Shown here piece after piece: positions 50,180-57,186 of a stretch of 64,000 nucleotides of DNA. The translations under genes and the position numbers were made by a program. The notes beneath the pieces were generated by a model. That model was given only the letters and a program-made list of their open reading frames with translations. It was not told the DNA's origin and made no database searches. The first letter of the stretch is position 1; every line of letters begins with the position of its first letter. Source of the stretch: a virus; IMG/VR virus record IMGVR_UViG_3300029286_003693, positions 1 to 64,000 of that record. One strand, written 5' to 3'.

Positions 50180-50470
50180 TTATGGCACTGGGGTTGAATC
50201 ATATGTTATTACTACTTTTTTATCGGACCCCATCCGGATGTTCGTTATCTTGTACCCACCGGGCGGGGATACGCTCCTTATCGCGCCAGGGGTGCCAGGG
50301 TCCCGAATAACGACCGGCACGGGCGCCCCTTTGACAACGGTAGGAACTGGAGTGGTTGTCGCAACCGCTGCTCCCGTTACCGAAGCCGAGGCGTTTGTAA
50401 CAACGGTCGGCACCGGCGCTCCCCTTACAACGGTTGGAACCTGGATGGTCGTGACGATCGTTGTTCTCAT
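50180..50470 (-). CDS. Small Thr/Val/Pro-rich repeat protein (96 aa)
   Basis: Start at 50470 by TGATG overlap with the upstream stop. Repeated VPTVVRGAPVP / VPTVVTNAS / VPTVVKGAPVP blocks fill the first half; the rest is beta-like (YKITNIRMGSDKKVVITYDS). This looks like an extended or beta-stranded adaptor. Not recognised as a family. Confidence 0.5.
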   Translation of the reverse strand: MRTTIVTTIQVPTVVRGAPVPTVVTNASASVTGAAVATTTPVPTVVKGAPVPVVIRDPGTPGAIRSVSPPGGYKITNIRMGSDKKVVITYDSTPVP

Positions 50471-50856
50471 CAATCGGCCCTCGTGACTGCGGGGTTGAAC
50501 GTAAATTTTCCTCTTTGCTGCATGCCCGTATCGTTGTCGATCCCGTGGTCAAAGAATAGATCGTAGACGAGGGATCGCTTTTCGTGGTCCGGGCATATTC
50601 CCAAAGTCTGCGCGGGGGTGAGAAATATGGCGTACTTTCCATCGGTCGGTGGAGACAGAATGATGATCCCGCCGTTTTCGGTCGTGAGATCGAAGACAGG
50701 ATCATCGTCCGCAACATCCGCCCTCACCTGCATCCTGGCAGTTACGTCAGTCAGATCCACGGGTTCAGCCGGGTCTCCCGTTTCCCAGGTGAATTCCTGA
50801 TAGAAGGTCGCGCCTTCCCACCCCTCCAGGTTGATTACGGCATGTGAGCTGAACAT
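50470..50856 (-). CDS. Phage tail-associated beta protein (128 aa)
   Basis: Start at 50856. The pattern EGATFYQEFTWETGDPAEPV, DLTDVTARMQVRADV and LTTENGGIIILSP is a small beta-sandwich widespread next to phage tail genes, often unnamed. It ends in the TGATG coupling with the repeat protein. Tail attachment or baseplate role inferred. Confidence 0.55.
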   Translation of the reverse strand: MFSSHAVINLEGWEGATFYQEFTWETGDPAEPVDLTDVTARMQVRADVADDDPVFDLTTENGGIIILSPPTDGKYAIFLTPAQTLGICPDHEKRSLVYDLFFDHGIDNDTGMQQRGKFTFNPAVTRAD

Positions 50857-50865
50857 ATTCGGTCC

Positions 50866-51033
50866 CTAATCTTTAGGCTTCATCGGGGTCCGGTCAGGTG
50901 TCCACCCGTGATCAATCGCATTCAGGAGTCGCCTCTGGGCCTCAGCCTTTTCTTTCGTGGTGCCTTTGGCATGAACGGCATTCGGAGTCTTGACCTGATA
51001 CTTTTTGCCCCTTTTTATAACTGTTACTGGCAT
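50866..51033 (-). CDS. Small phage protein (55 aa)
   Basis: ATG at 51033, stop at 50866-50868, with AAGGAG 8 bases ahead of the start. The product is basic: VTVIKRGKKYQVKTPNAVHA, then KGTTKEKAEAQRRLLNAI and HGWTP. A strand-turn-strand start plus helix recalls small DNA- or capsid-associated phage proteins common next to head genes. Too short for most gene-finding cut-offs, but the signal is good. Confidence 0.65.
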   Translation of the reverse strand: MPVTVIKRGKKYQVKTPNAVHAKGTTKEKAEAQRRLLNAIDHGWTPDRTPMKPKD

Positions 51034-51100
51034 GACAAACTCCTTGGTGCTCCCCTACCCCGAGATCATTCCCTCGGGGCAGGGGTCAGGTGGCGAGCGC

Positions 51101-51697
51101 TTAGCTCGTGGTACAGGTGATCTGGTACGTTACATAGATTTCATCATCGGCGATGACGGCACGGGGGGTCCCGAACCGTTTGGCGCACATCAGGGTGCCC
51201 GCCGCGCTGGTCTTCGCCGCCGTGTCAACGAGGAAGGCCCCGTAGACGGTAATCGACGCATTCATGACGAAGTGCGCCTTGGCGTTGACGTTCGTGATGA
51301 CCGCGGTGGTCGTATCTTCCGTGGTGTACGCGGGCCGGTTGGTCAGCGGGTTGTCATAGTCCGCATCCTGGCACTCGCCGTAGGCATTGCCGGAGCCCAG
51401 CTTCGCTCCCGTGTCGGCCAGGGCCGGGGTAATGTTGTTTTTGAAGATACCGACGTACCAGATGTGCGACGCGGCCTTGGAGATGTCATGGAACATGATG
51501 TTCAGGAGCTTGGCCATACCCTCCGTCGTGAAGGTATTTGTCCCGGTTTCCGTAAAGAGCAGGACGCCATTGCGCCAGTGCTCAAACGTCACCTTGCCTT
51601 CGAAGATGATGTCATCCCATGCCCCTTTTTTCAGTCTCAAAAAGAGTGCCGTGACCATCAACCAGACCATCGCGATAAAACCCTTAATTCTGTCCAT
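51101..51697 (-). CDS. Phage structural protein (198 aa)
   Basis: Start at 51697 after AAGGAGG. A short hydrophobic start (MVWLMVTALFLRLKKG) is followed by a beta-rich body (GVLLFTETGTNTFTTEGMAK, WYVGIFKNNITPALADTGAKL, VYGAFLVDTAAKTSAAGTL). Proteins with this pattern are common near capsid genes and are usually head decoration or tail components. Its 5' leader carries the second copy of the structured RNA motif. Confidence 0.6.
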   Translation of the reverse strand: MDRIKGFIAMVWLMVTALFLRLKKGAWDDIIFEGKVTFEHWRNGVLLFTETGTNTFTTEGMAKLLNIMFHDISKAASHIWYVGIFKNNITPALADTGAKLGSGNAYGECQDADYDNPLTNRPAYTTEDTTTAVITNVNAKAHFVMNASITVYGAFLVDTAAKTSAAGTLMCAKRFGTPRAVIADDEIYVTYQITCTTS

Positions 51698-51720
51698 TGT
51701 GTGTTCCTCCTTGTTGTGTG

Positions 51721-51840
51721 GTTGTTCGGGGCAAAGAAAAAGGGCGACAACGCTGATGTGCTGGCACCAGCATGCCGCCCTTGTTTCTCTCTTGCGTTCC
51801 CGTCCGGGTGGCCACCCTTCAGGGAAACCCCAACTACTAA
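51721..51840 (-). ncRNA. Structured RNA-like leader, copy 2
   Basis: On the minus strand this starts 4 bases after the 413-residue gene. An outer stem GUUUC/GAAAC with CCC/GGG encloses the inner hairpin GGGTGGCCACCC, then GGGAACGCAAGAG. A second hairpin (AGGGCG...CGCCCT, inner TGCTG/CAGCA) ends in CCCTTTTTC, then TTGCCCCGAA. It aligns along its whole 120 nt with copy 1 at 57061-57180. The second hairpin plus U-run could be an intrinsic terminator controlled by the first. Confidence 0.55.
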
Positions 51841-51843
51841 TGA

Positions 51844-53085
51844 TTAAAGAACTTTCCCGTTTCTTACGACCTCACAAGTCGCAGAGTCACCAAAGCCGAC
51901 CCCACTCCCGCGAGGGCGTTCCTGCTTGAAGCTGGTCAAAAACTGCTCCCGCCCGTTCACAGTCCGGGACACCGCTGCCCCTTCCTGGCCGGCTGGGAAC
52001 TGGACCCGGTCCTTTGTGAACTTGGCGAGCACACCGCTATGCCCGCCCGCCATCAGGCCGTCTTTTGATACCCAAACCGGGACGTTGTTGCCCATATCCG
52101 GCACGTTGTTGCAGTAGGCGAGGATATTTTGCGCCACCCCTGCCCCGACATGGACCTCCCGCATCGCGCTCGGTTCTGTTCCGGGAAGGAAAATAGTCCG
52201 GTCATCGAACCCGACGAAGATTCCACCGTCCACAAACGCAACTAGAAGGATGTCATTGGGGAACGAGAACATGTTCGTCGATTTATAGAGGTCGTAACGA
52301 TAGGGTTCACTGTAACGTAGGGTGCTGTCCACCGCTCCCCAGAGGCGACCGAACGCCCGTCGGATGAACTTCATGGGGTTTGGCGGGCCGCAAAGAAAGG
52401 TCGGAAGGGGCTCCATGGTCTCGATCCCCGTGATCAAAGCCTGCTCTTCCGCAGCTCTGTAAAAGGTGCTTCCGTCCGGGTCTGTCGCCCATGCGATGAC
52501 GCCGGATGGTTTGTTGAGAAGTGAAATCGTAGAGTTGTCGGCCATGATGTCAATCTCGGCAATCATCCCGTTGCCGCCAACCTGCCCCCCGACGACGTTT
52601 GTGTAGCAGACCTGGTAGCGTCCGGCGGTCAGCGCCCCGGTGCCATTCACCGCTGCGAGAACCGGCTGCTCCGAAATCGGTATCCCCCAGGTGCTCACCA
52701 TGTTTTGTGCTGGATCGAGGATTCCCATCCAGTGGCGGCTTGAGATATAGATATTGTCGTCCACCGCGGCATAGAAGAGTTTCTCCTCGAAGGGGCCGGA
52801 CAGGGCGCAAAGGTTGACCTTTGACCCATCAGGATAGAATCGGTAGAGTCTGCCTTCCGCCGCAGCCAGCAAGACATGCCTGGTGCCCCAGGCGCTATGT
52901 GCGTTTGGCAAACTGGCCAGAAGTCGATATCCGCCCCGCTTCTTCAGCCGCTCCTCTGCCGTGACATCGGCGTTCAGAATGACCTTCGGGATCGCTGTCA
53001 TCGTCCCATCGTCATGGCCCGAAAATCCGCCCTCTTCGAGTACGTTATTCATGCCTTTGAATCCCCTGATCGTTAAAGGTTTCAT
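51844..53085 (-). CDS. Tail nozzle/stabiliser-like protein (413 aa)
   Basis: Start at 53085 by TGATG overlap. Repeating short-strand blocks (YRLLASLPNAHSAWGTRHVL; LFYAAVDDNIYISSRHWMG; AVNGTGALTAGRYQVCYTNV) look like a beta-propeller. Similar proteins occupy the tail nozzle or tail stabilisation position in P22- and T7-like phages. It follows the connector gene directly, which supports that role. The exact family is not certain. Confidence 0.6.
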   Translation of the reverse strand: MKPLTIRGFKGMNNVLEEGGFSGHDDGTMTAIPKVILNADVTAEERLKKRGGYRLLASLPNAHSAWGTRHVLLAAAEGRLYRFYPDGSKVNLCALSGPFEEKLFYAAVDDNIYISSRHWMGILDPAQNMVSTWGIPISEQPVLAAVNGTGALTAGRYQVCYTNVVGGQVGGNGMIAEIDIMADNSTISLLNKPSGVIAWATDPDGSTFYRAAEEQALITGIETMEPLPTFLCGPPNPMKFIRRAFGRLWGAVDSTLRYSEPYRYDLYKSTNMFSFPNDILLVAFVDGGIFVGFDDRTIFLPGTEPSAMREVHVGAGVAQNILAYCNNVPDMGNNVPVWVSKDGLMAGGHSGVLAKFTKDRVQFPAGQEGAAVSRTVNGREQFLTSFKQERPRGSGVGFGDSATCEVVRNGKVL

Positions 53086-53723
53086 CAGAAATCCAGCCTT
53101 GTCCGTTGGACATCCGCTCTTGCCTTGGGCGCGTTCGGGTAGAAAGCGACCAGAGAGGCAATCCCGTTTGCGGCCAGACCGCTGTATTTCTGCGTGTTCG
53201 GCATCACTCCGTCGAGCCCGTCCTCGATCTGGATGTATGCCTCTTTGAGAGTGTAATTCTGGAAGATCTCCTTGTGAAGAATCTCCGGGATGTAGTCGGG
53301 AAACACGTCCCCGACTGCCAACTCCTTCGGTTTTCCGTAGAAATGAAGCGTCATATTCTCGGCATCTTCCGGGATGGGCCTGAAGTTCAGGATCTTCCCA
53401 TCAAGGCAGATGATCTGCACGGGGCCGGTCTGTGTATCATTGGAATTCGCCTTCAATTCCTTAATGTTCGGGGCAATCAGAATGCCCTGTGGGTACGTCG
53501 GTGTCGTCACGAGGTAGAGGTCATGCAGGTAGGTCTTCGGAAGGGCCGCTGTTAGTGCCGCTGCTGCCGCCTCTACCACTGCGGTCGTCTGAAGGCCAGG
53601 GATTCGGCACATCGTAGCCAATAGGAGCAGGGCCTCGTTGAACTTTCCGATGATCCAGGTCTCGTCGTAAGTCGCGTCCTGGACTATTTTCTCAACCTCT
53701 GTCACGATTGCATCTACTTCCAT
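53085..53723 (-). CDS. Head-tail connector/adaptor-like protein (212 aa)
   Basis: Start at 53723 by TGATG overlap. The N-terminal helices (AIVTEVEKIVQDATYDETWI, IGKFNEALLLLATMC) and a beta middle (MTLHFYGKPKELAVGD, FPDYIPEILHKEIFQ) fit P22 gp4/T7 gp11-like adaptors that sit under the portal. The C-terminal helix contains YLxx-type residues for tail contact. Position after capsid genes supports this. Confidence 0.6.
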   Translation of the reverse strand: MEVDAIVTEVEKIVQDATYDETWIIGKFNEALLLLATMCRIPGLQTTAVVEAAAAALTAALPKTYLHDLYLVTTPTYPQGILIAPNIKELKANSNDTQTGPVQIICLDGKILNFRPIPEDAENMTLHFYGKPKELAVGDVFPDYIPEILHKEIFQNYTLKEAYIQIEDGLDGVMPNTQKYSGLAANGIASLVAFYPNAPKARADVQRTRLDF

Positions 53724-54145
53724 CAGTTTTTCCTCTTCTGCGGTCTCTTTGATCCTTTTTTGGGATAGGCCGGGCGATCCGGTTCATCACTCTTGTCTAT
53801 CTGCCCAACATGGGGCGCGTAAGCATCCTTACCGACCTGCTCATGCACGGGCATCTCGTTCCCGAAATGCGCCGACATGCGGCTCTCGGCAGTCTCCGGG
53901 ACAGCTTCGGCTGAGTCCGCAACAGGCGCCACTTCATCCACCACTTCTTCGGTAATCTTCTTCAGGACGTTGTATTCCTTGAACGCGGTGTTGTGGAACG
54001 GGTCCGAGATCCTTTTGATGTGCTCCTGGTCCGTGATATCACTGACAAGGTGCCCATGATCGTTTCGCTTGAACTTATAGGCCGTCCCCGCCAGGTTGAC
54101 GATGCACTCGTTCTGGTCTCTCTCGACCAACAATTGAACCTGCAT
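53723..54145 (-). CDS. Phage head-region protein (140 aa)
   Basis: The start at 54145 (MQVQLLVERDQNECIV) follows GGAGGAG; a longer frame would cross a strong hairpin. A small beta domain (VNLAGTAYKFKRNDHGHLVSDI) is followed by an acidic disordered tail and a basic end (KKGSKRPQKRKN). A capsid-linked accessory role is likely. No family recognised. Confidence 0.55.
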   Translation of the reverse strand: MQVQLLVERDQNECIVNLAGTAYKFKRNDHGHLVSDITDQEHIKRISDPFHNTAFKEYNVLKKITEEVVDEVAPVADSAEAVPETAESRMSAHFGNEMPVHEQVGKDAYAPHVGQIDKSDEPDRPAYPKKGSKRPQKRKN

Positions 54146-54161
54146 AACTCCTCCAATGTTT

Positions 54162-54214
54162 GTAGGCCGTGACGGTGGAGCGAGAAGAGGGGGCACCCCC
54201 ACCGCCACGCCTAC
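54162..54214 (-). other. Long hairpin in the leader of the 140-aa gene
   Basis: GTAGGCCGTGACGGTGG (54162-54178) pairs with CCACCGCCACGCCTAC (54199-54214) with one bulge and one mismatch: a 16-bp stem, 17 bases before the ribosome binding site. No U-run follows, so this is not a normal terminator; RNase III processing or translational control is possible. Confidence 0.6.
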
Positions 54215-54233
54215 GGGGTTGTGTGGACCCTTT

Positions 54234-54680
54234 TTAGCCGCCGTACTCCGCGGCGCGGTACGTCAGAATCCCACGAATAGTCCCTGCTGCGGCTGTTCCC
54301 GCTGCCGTGGTGATGTGCATCCCAAACAGGGTCTCCGTCTCGACGGGGGCCACCATCGAAAACAGAGTCGAACGGGCAACCCCACCCGCCTGGGCCACGG
54401 TAGACGCGGGAACCATGATCTGATCAACCGCGTCCTCCGCTGCATTGATTCCGCCGCCATCCACGACGATTGCAGGGCTGCCGGCGGAATCCAGATCGTC
54501 AACGATGAGGGTGAAATCCAGGGGGATGCACCCAGCCGGGAGCGAGCACAGCGCGATGGTCTGCTCGTCCACGTTCAGAGCGGCGGTGATTTCATACGAG
54601 CCGTCGCTCACCAGAACCTTGCCAGCCTCGTCCGGGTAAACCGCAGGACGGGCGCCTGCTACATTTGCCGATTTCAACAT
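54234..54680 (-). CDS. Capsid decoration-like protein (148 aa)
   Basis: Start at 54680 after AAAAGGAGAC. The product is Ala/Gly/Val-rich beta sequence (YEITAALNVDEQTIALCSLP, PLDFTLIVDDLDSAGSPAIV, ETLFGMHITTAAGTAAAG) typical of decoration or head-fibre proteins encoded next to the major capsid gene. It may cap the capsid surface. Confidence 0.65.
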   Translation of the reverse strand: MLKSANVAGARPAVYPDEAGKVLVSDGSYEITAALNVDEQTIALCSLPAGCIPLDFTLIVDDLDSAGSPAIVVDGGGINAAEDAVDQIMVPASTVAQAGGVARSTLFSMVAPVETETLFGMHITTAAGTAAAGTIRGILTYRAAEYGG

Positions 54681-54707
54681 AGTCGTGTCTCCTTTTCCTT
54701 TACTGAA

Positions 54708-54727
54708 GGGGGAGATCCGTCTCCCCC
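54708..54727 (-). other. Perfect hairpin after the major capsid gene
   Basis: GGGGGAGA (54708-54715), loop TCCG, TCTCCCCC (54720-54727): an 8-bp GC-rich stem with a tetraloop. No U-run follows in the transcribed direction, so a 3' stabiliser or processing site fits better than a terminator. Confidence 0.6.
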
Positions 54728-54750
54728 GCTGTCATTCCTGCGATCCCCTG

Positions 54751-55854
54751 TTACCCGACCGGCTGCTTGGCTGCCGTGTCGATTGCCATGATCCCGAAGT
54801 CCTTGGCGTTGAACTGCACCTTGGAGATTCCGAAGATCGAGTGCGTGCTGATCACGACCTGGTTTCCGCTGTCTCTCTCCTCTTCGTACCAGCCGAAGCG
54901 GAGACCGTTGCCCTTGGAACCGAAGGCGATCACTGCCGCCTGGACGCCCATGAACAGAGCCCGCGCCGCCTCAACGGTCGCGGGGTTGCCGTAGTCGGCC
55001 ATACGGATTACGGCCTGGTGCTCATGCAGGACCACGTTGTTATACATGCCGAGCCCGCCCTGGAAGATCGGGTTCTTACGGCCCTCTGCCGCTGCCGCCG
55101 CCTTCTGTATGTCCAGCCAGCCAGAGCCGCCCGTGGTCTGCCGAAGGTCGTACACCTGCCACGGGTTCATCAAGAGGACGAAGTGCTTCTCGCCGTTGAT
55201 GAGGATCGGCTGAATCTTGGGGGTTCCCCCCGTTCCGCCTCCCATCATCGAGGCCATAGCCACAGCCTTGTCGATGAGTCCCAGGGTGATCGTGTCGCCC
55301 GCGGCAATGGTCGTCTTGATCTTCGTGCCCGGCATGAGCAAGTGCTCGGTGTCGGGGGCGTTGAAGGCGTTCCCTGCAAATCCCGCGTAACTGGTCGGGA
55401 AGATGTAGTCCGCATTGGACCCGCGGAGCCCGGACAGATACATGAAGAAGAGCTCGTCGAATACCCGGCTCCACCATTCCGACTGCCGTACCCGTGCGAT
55501 CTCCCGAAGCTGGTGGATCGTCCGCTTCTGGGTCATCCTGCCGCCCGTGTTCACCCCGCCGCGCATCTGATTGATCAGGATGTCGTCGGAGTAGAACTTC
55601 AGGTCCTCTTCTTTCCCGGTCAAAGGGGTGTCCCCTTCCACAGGTTGCATTTTCAACTGCATGACGAGGTCGAAGGAAACCTTGTCTCCCGCCGTGCTTT
55701 CGAGGTCTTTTACGACCTGGATGGGCATACTGGAGCCTTCAGCGCCCATGAACTTGCGGGAGAAATAGGAATCCCGCGCCACGTCTACCGCAAGGAATGC
55801 CGAATACTTCTTGACGGCCTTGGGGTCGTTTACACCGATGATTGTCTGTCCCAT
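54751..55854 (-). CDS. Major capsid protein, N4-gp56-type
   Basis: The 367-residue sequence has the marks of the N4-gp56 major capsid family: an N-terminal arm (KKYSAFLAVDVARDSYFSR), VKDLESTAGDKVSFDLVMQL, a QMRGGVNTGGRMTQKRTIHQL spine helix and a RQSEWWSRVFDELFFMYLSG segment. The fold is HK97-like. Position after a scaffold-like gene and before decoration genes agrees. The leader (55855-55974) is unstructured by eye, with AGGAGG ahead of the start. Confidence 0.85.
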   Translation of the reverse strand: MGQTIIGVNDPKAVKKYSAFLAVDVARDSYFSRKFMGAEGSSMPIQVVKDLESTAGDKVSFDLVMQLKMQPVEGDTPLTGKEEDLKFYSDDILINQMRGGVNTGGRMTQKRTIHQLREIARVRQSEWWSRVFDELFFMYLSGLRGSNADYIFPTSYAGFAGNAFNAPDTEHLLMPGTKIKTTIAAGDTITLGLIDKAVAMASMMGGGTGGTPKIQPILINGEKHFVLLMNPWQVYDLRQTTGGSGWLDIQKAAAAAEGRKNPIFQGGLGMYNNVVLHEHQAVIRMADYGNPATVEAARALFMGVQAAVIAFGSKGNGLRFGWYEEERDSGNQVVISTHSIFGISKVQFNAKDFGIMAIDTAAKQPVG

Positions 55855-55974
55855 TGCGTATCCTCCTAAAAGTGATAGAAAATGTTTTTGTGTTTCACCA
55901 TCTCTCCATTTCCCCCATCACTTCCCGGTCATCGGGCTGGCTATGTTTGAACCAGAACGTGGGATGTACTGTCT

Positions 55975-57033
55975 TTATGAGCGGGCTGCGTAGATCGCCC
56001 GTTCCGTATCGCTCATCTTGGCGACTGCGTTCTCGTAGGCTTCCCCTGTGAGCTTATCAATCGCGTCATACTTGTCGTCTCCCTGATTCCCTTCCGATAC
56101 CGGGACCTTGGCAAGCGTCTTGACACCCGCGGCCCTCTCGGCCTCCGCCTTCTTTGCGGCTTCGATAGCCTTGCGCTTCTCCTCGGCGGCCTCAATAGCC
56201 GTGCGCTTCTCTTCGATGGACACGACATTGCCATCGTCCGCCTTGGGCGGTCCTTCCGGGTGGAAAACCGCGTCGCATTCTTTCTTTGCGGCTGCGAAAA
56301 TCTGGGCGTCGGTCATCTTCTTCGACTCGTCGGTGGCCAGGAGCCGGTTGACGGCGTCCACAAAAGCCACATTCTTGATCCGCTCTGCGGAATACTCTGG
56401 GTTGCTGCTAAAAAAATCGGCTTGGGCGTCCTTCCATCCCTTTTCAGCTGCAGCCTTCTGGACCTGGGCGTTGATCTTGTCGAACATCTTCATCTCGGTG
56501 AGCGATTCGACGTACTCGGCGCGTTCCTTGTTGTAAGCGGCCAGGGTGATGTCCCCATCCTCGAACTTCGTGTCGAGCGCCGTCATCTTGGCTTCGATTT
56601 CCTCCCTGGTTCCGTGCTTTTTCTCGGCCTCCAGGATGAAAACAGGTTCGTTTTTGGGTACAATGACGGTCGCTGCCGCAGCTGACTTTTCCGCCTTCTG
56701 CGCTGCCTCCAGGTCTGCCGCCTCTTTGGCTGCCTGGACTGCCGCTGCCGCCTCTGCGTCTGCCGCCGCCTTGGCTTTGGCCTCTTCTTCGAGCTTCTCT
56801 GCTTCCGCTTCCGCTTCCTCCGCCGCCTTCTCCTCTTCAGTCTTCTCCTCCACCGCCTTCTTCTCGACCGTCCGCTTGGCTTCCCCTGCCCCCTCTTCCT
56901 TCGCCTTGGCGGCTGCGGCGGCCTCTTCCTCGGCTTTGATCTCCTCCGTGCTCTTGTTTTCCGTTTCCCCATCAAGGGCCTCTCGCTCTTCGGGGCTCAG
57001 CATCGCCAGCTCGTCTTCCGTGATCTTTCCCAT
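55975..57033 (-). CDS. Scaffolding-like protein (352 aa)
   Basis: Start at 57033 after GGGAGG. Residues 1-130 are Ala/Glu/Lys coiled coil (EEIKAEEEAAAAAKAKEEGA; AAQKAEKSAAAATVIV). The second half has a more varied helical region (EKKHGTREEIEAKMTALDTKF, QADFFSSNPEYSAERIKNVAF). It ends in a short acidic region. Size, composition and place between portal and capsid genes fit an internal scaffold. Its leader holds RNA motif copy 1. Confidence 0.75.
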   Translation of the reverse strand: MGKITEDELAMLSPEEREALDGETENKSTEEIKAEEEAAAAAKAKEEGAGEAKRTVEKKAVEEKTEEEKAAEEAEAEAEKLEEEAKAKAAADAEAAAAVQAAKEAADLEAAQKAEKSAAAATVIVPKNEPVFILEAEKKHGTREEIEAKMTALDTKFEDGDITLAAYNKERAEYVESLTEMKMFDKINAQVQKAAAEKGWKDAQADFFSSNPEYSAERIKNVAFVDAVNRLLATDESKKMTDAQIFAAAKKECDAVFHPEGPPKADDGNVVSIEEKRTAIEAAEEKRKAIEAAKKAEAERAAGVKTLAKVPVSEGNQGDDKYDAIDKLTGEAYENAVAKMSDTERAIYAARS

Positions 57034-57060
57034 AATGTCGTCCTCCCTCTCTGTCCCGGG

Positions 57061-57180
57061 TTGATTCGGGCAACAAAAAAGGACGGCTGTAGAAGTGTAG
57101 GCTCCTACAAGCCGTCCTCGTTTGTTCTTGCGTCCCCTTTCGGTATGCCTACCGTCTGGGGAACCCTTATTTTCTAATAA
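57061..57180 (-). ncRNA. Structured RNA-like leader, copy 1
   Basis: On the minus strand it starts 7 bases after the portal stop. Stem GUUC/GAAC with CCCC/GGGG encloses GACGGTAGGCATACCGAAA, then GGGGACGCAAGAAC. A second hairpin (AGGACGGC...GCCGTCCT with inner GTAGG/CCTAC) is followed by TTTTTTG and TTGCCCGAA. Copy 2 lies at 51721-51840; shared islands include GGGRACGCAAGA, the GG(A/G)CGGC stem start and TTGCCC(C)GAA. GGGACGCAA recalls the 3' part of class-I cyclic-di-GMP riboswitches, but the rest of that motif is absent. Confidence 0.55.
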
Positions 57181-57186
57181 CTACCC

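Noticed and set aside
57061-57180. Class-I cyclic-di-GMP riboswitch
   Set aside because: Only the GGGACGCAA piece matches; the ACGCACAGGGCAAACC half and second conserved hairpin are missing, so the element is reported as unassigned.
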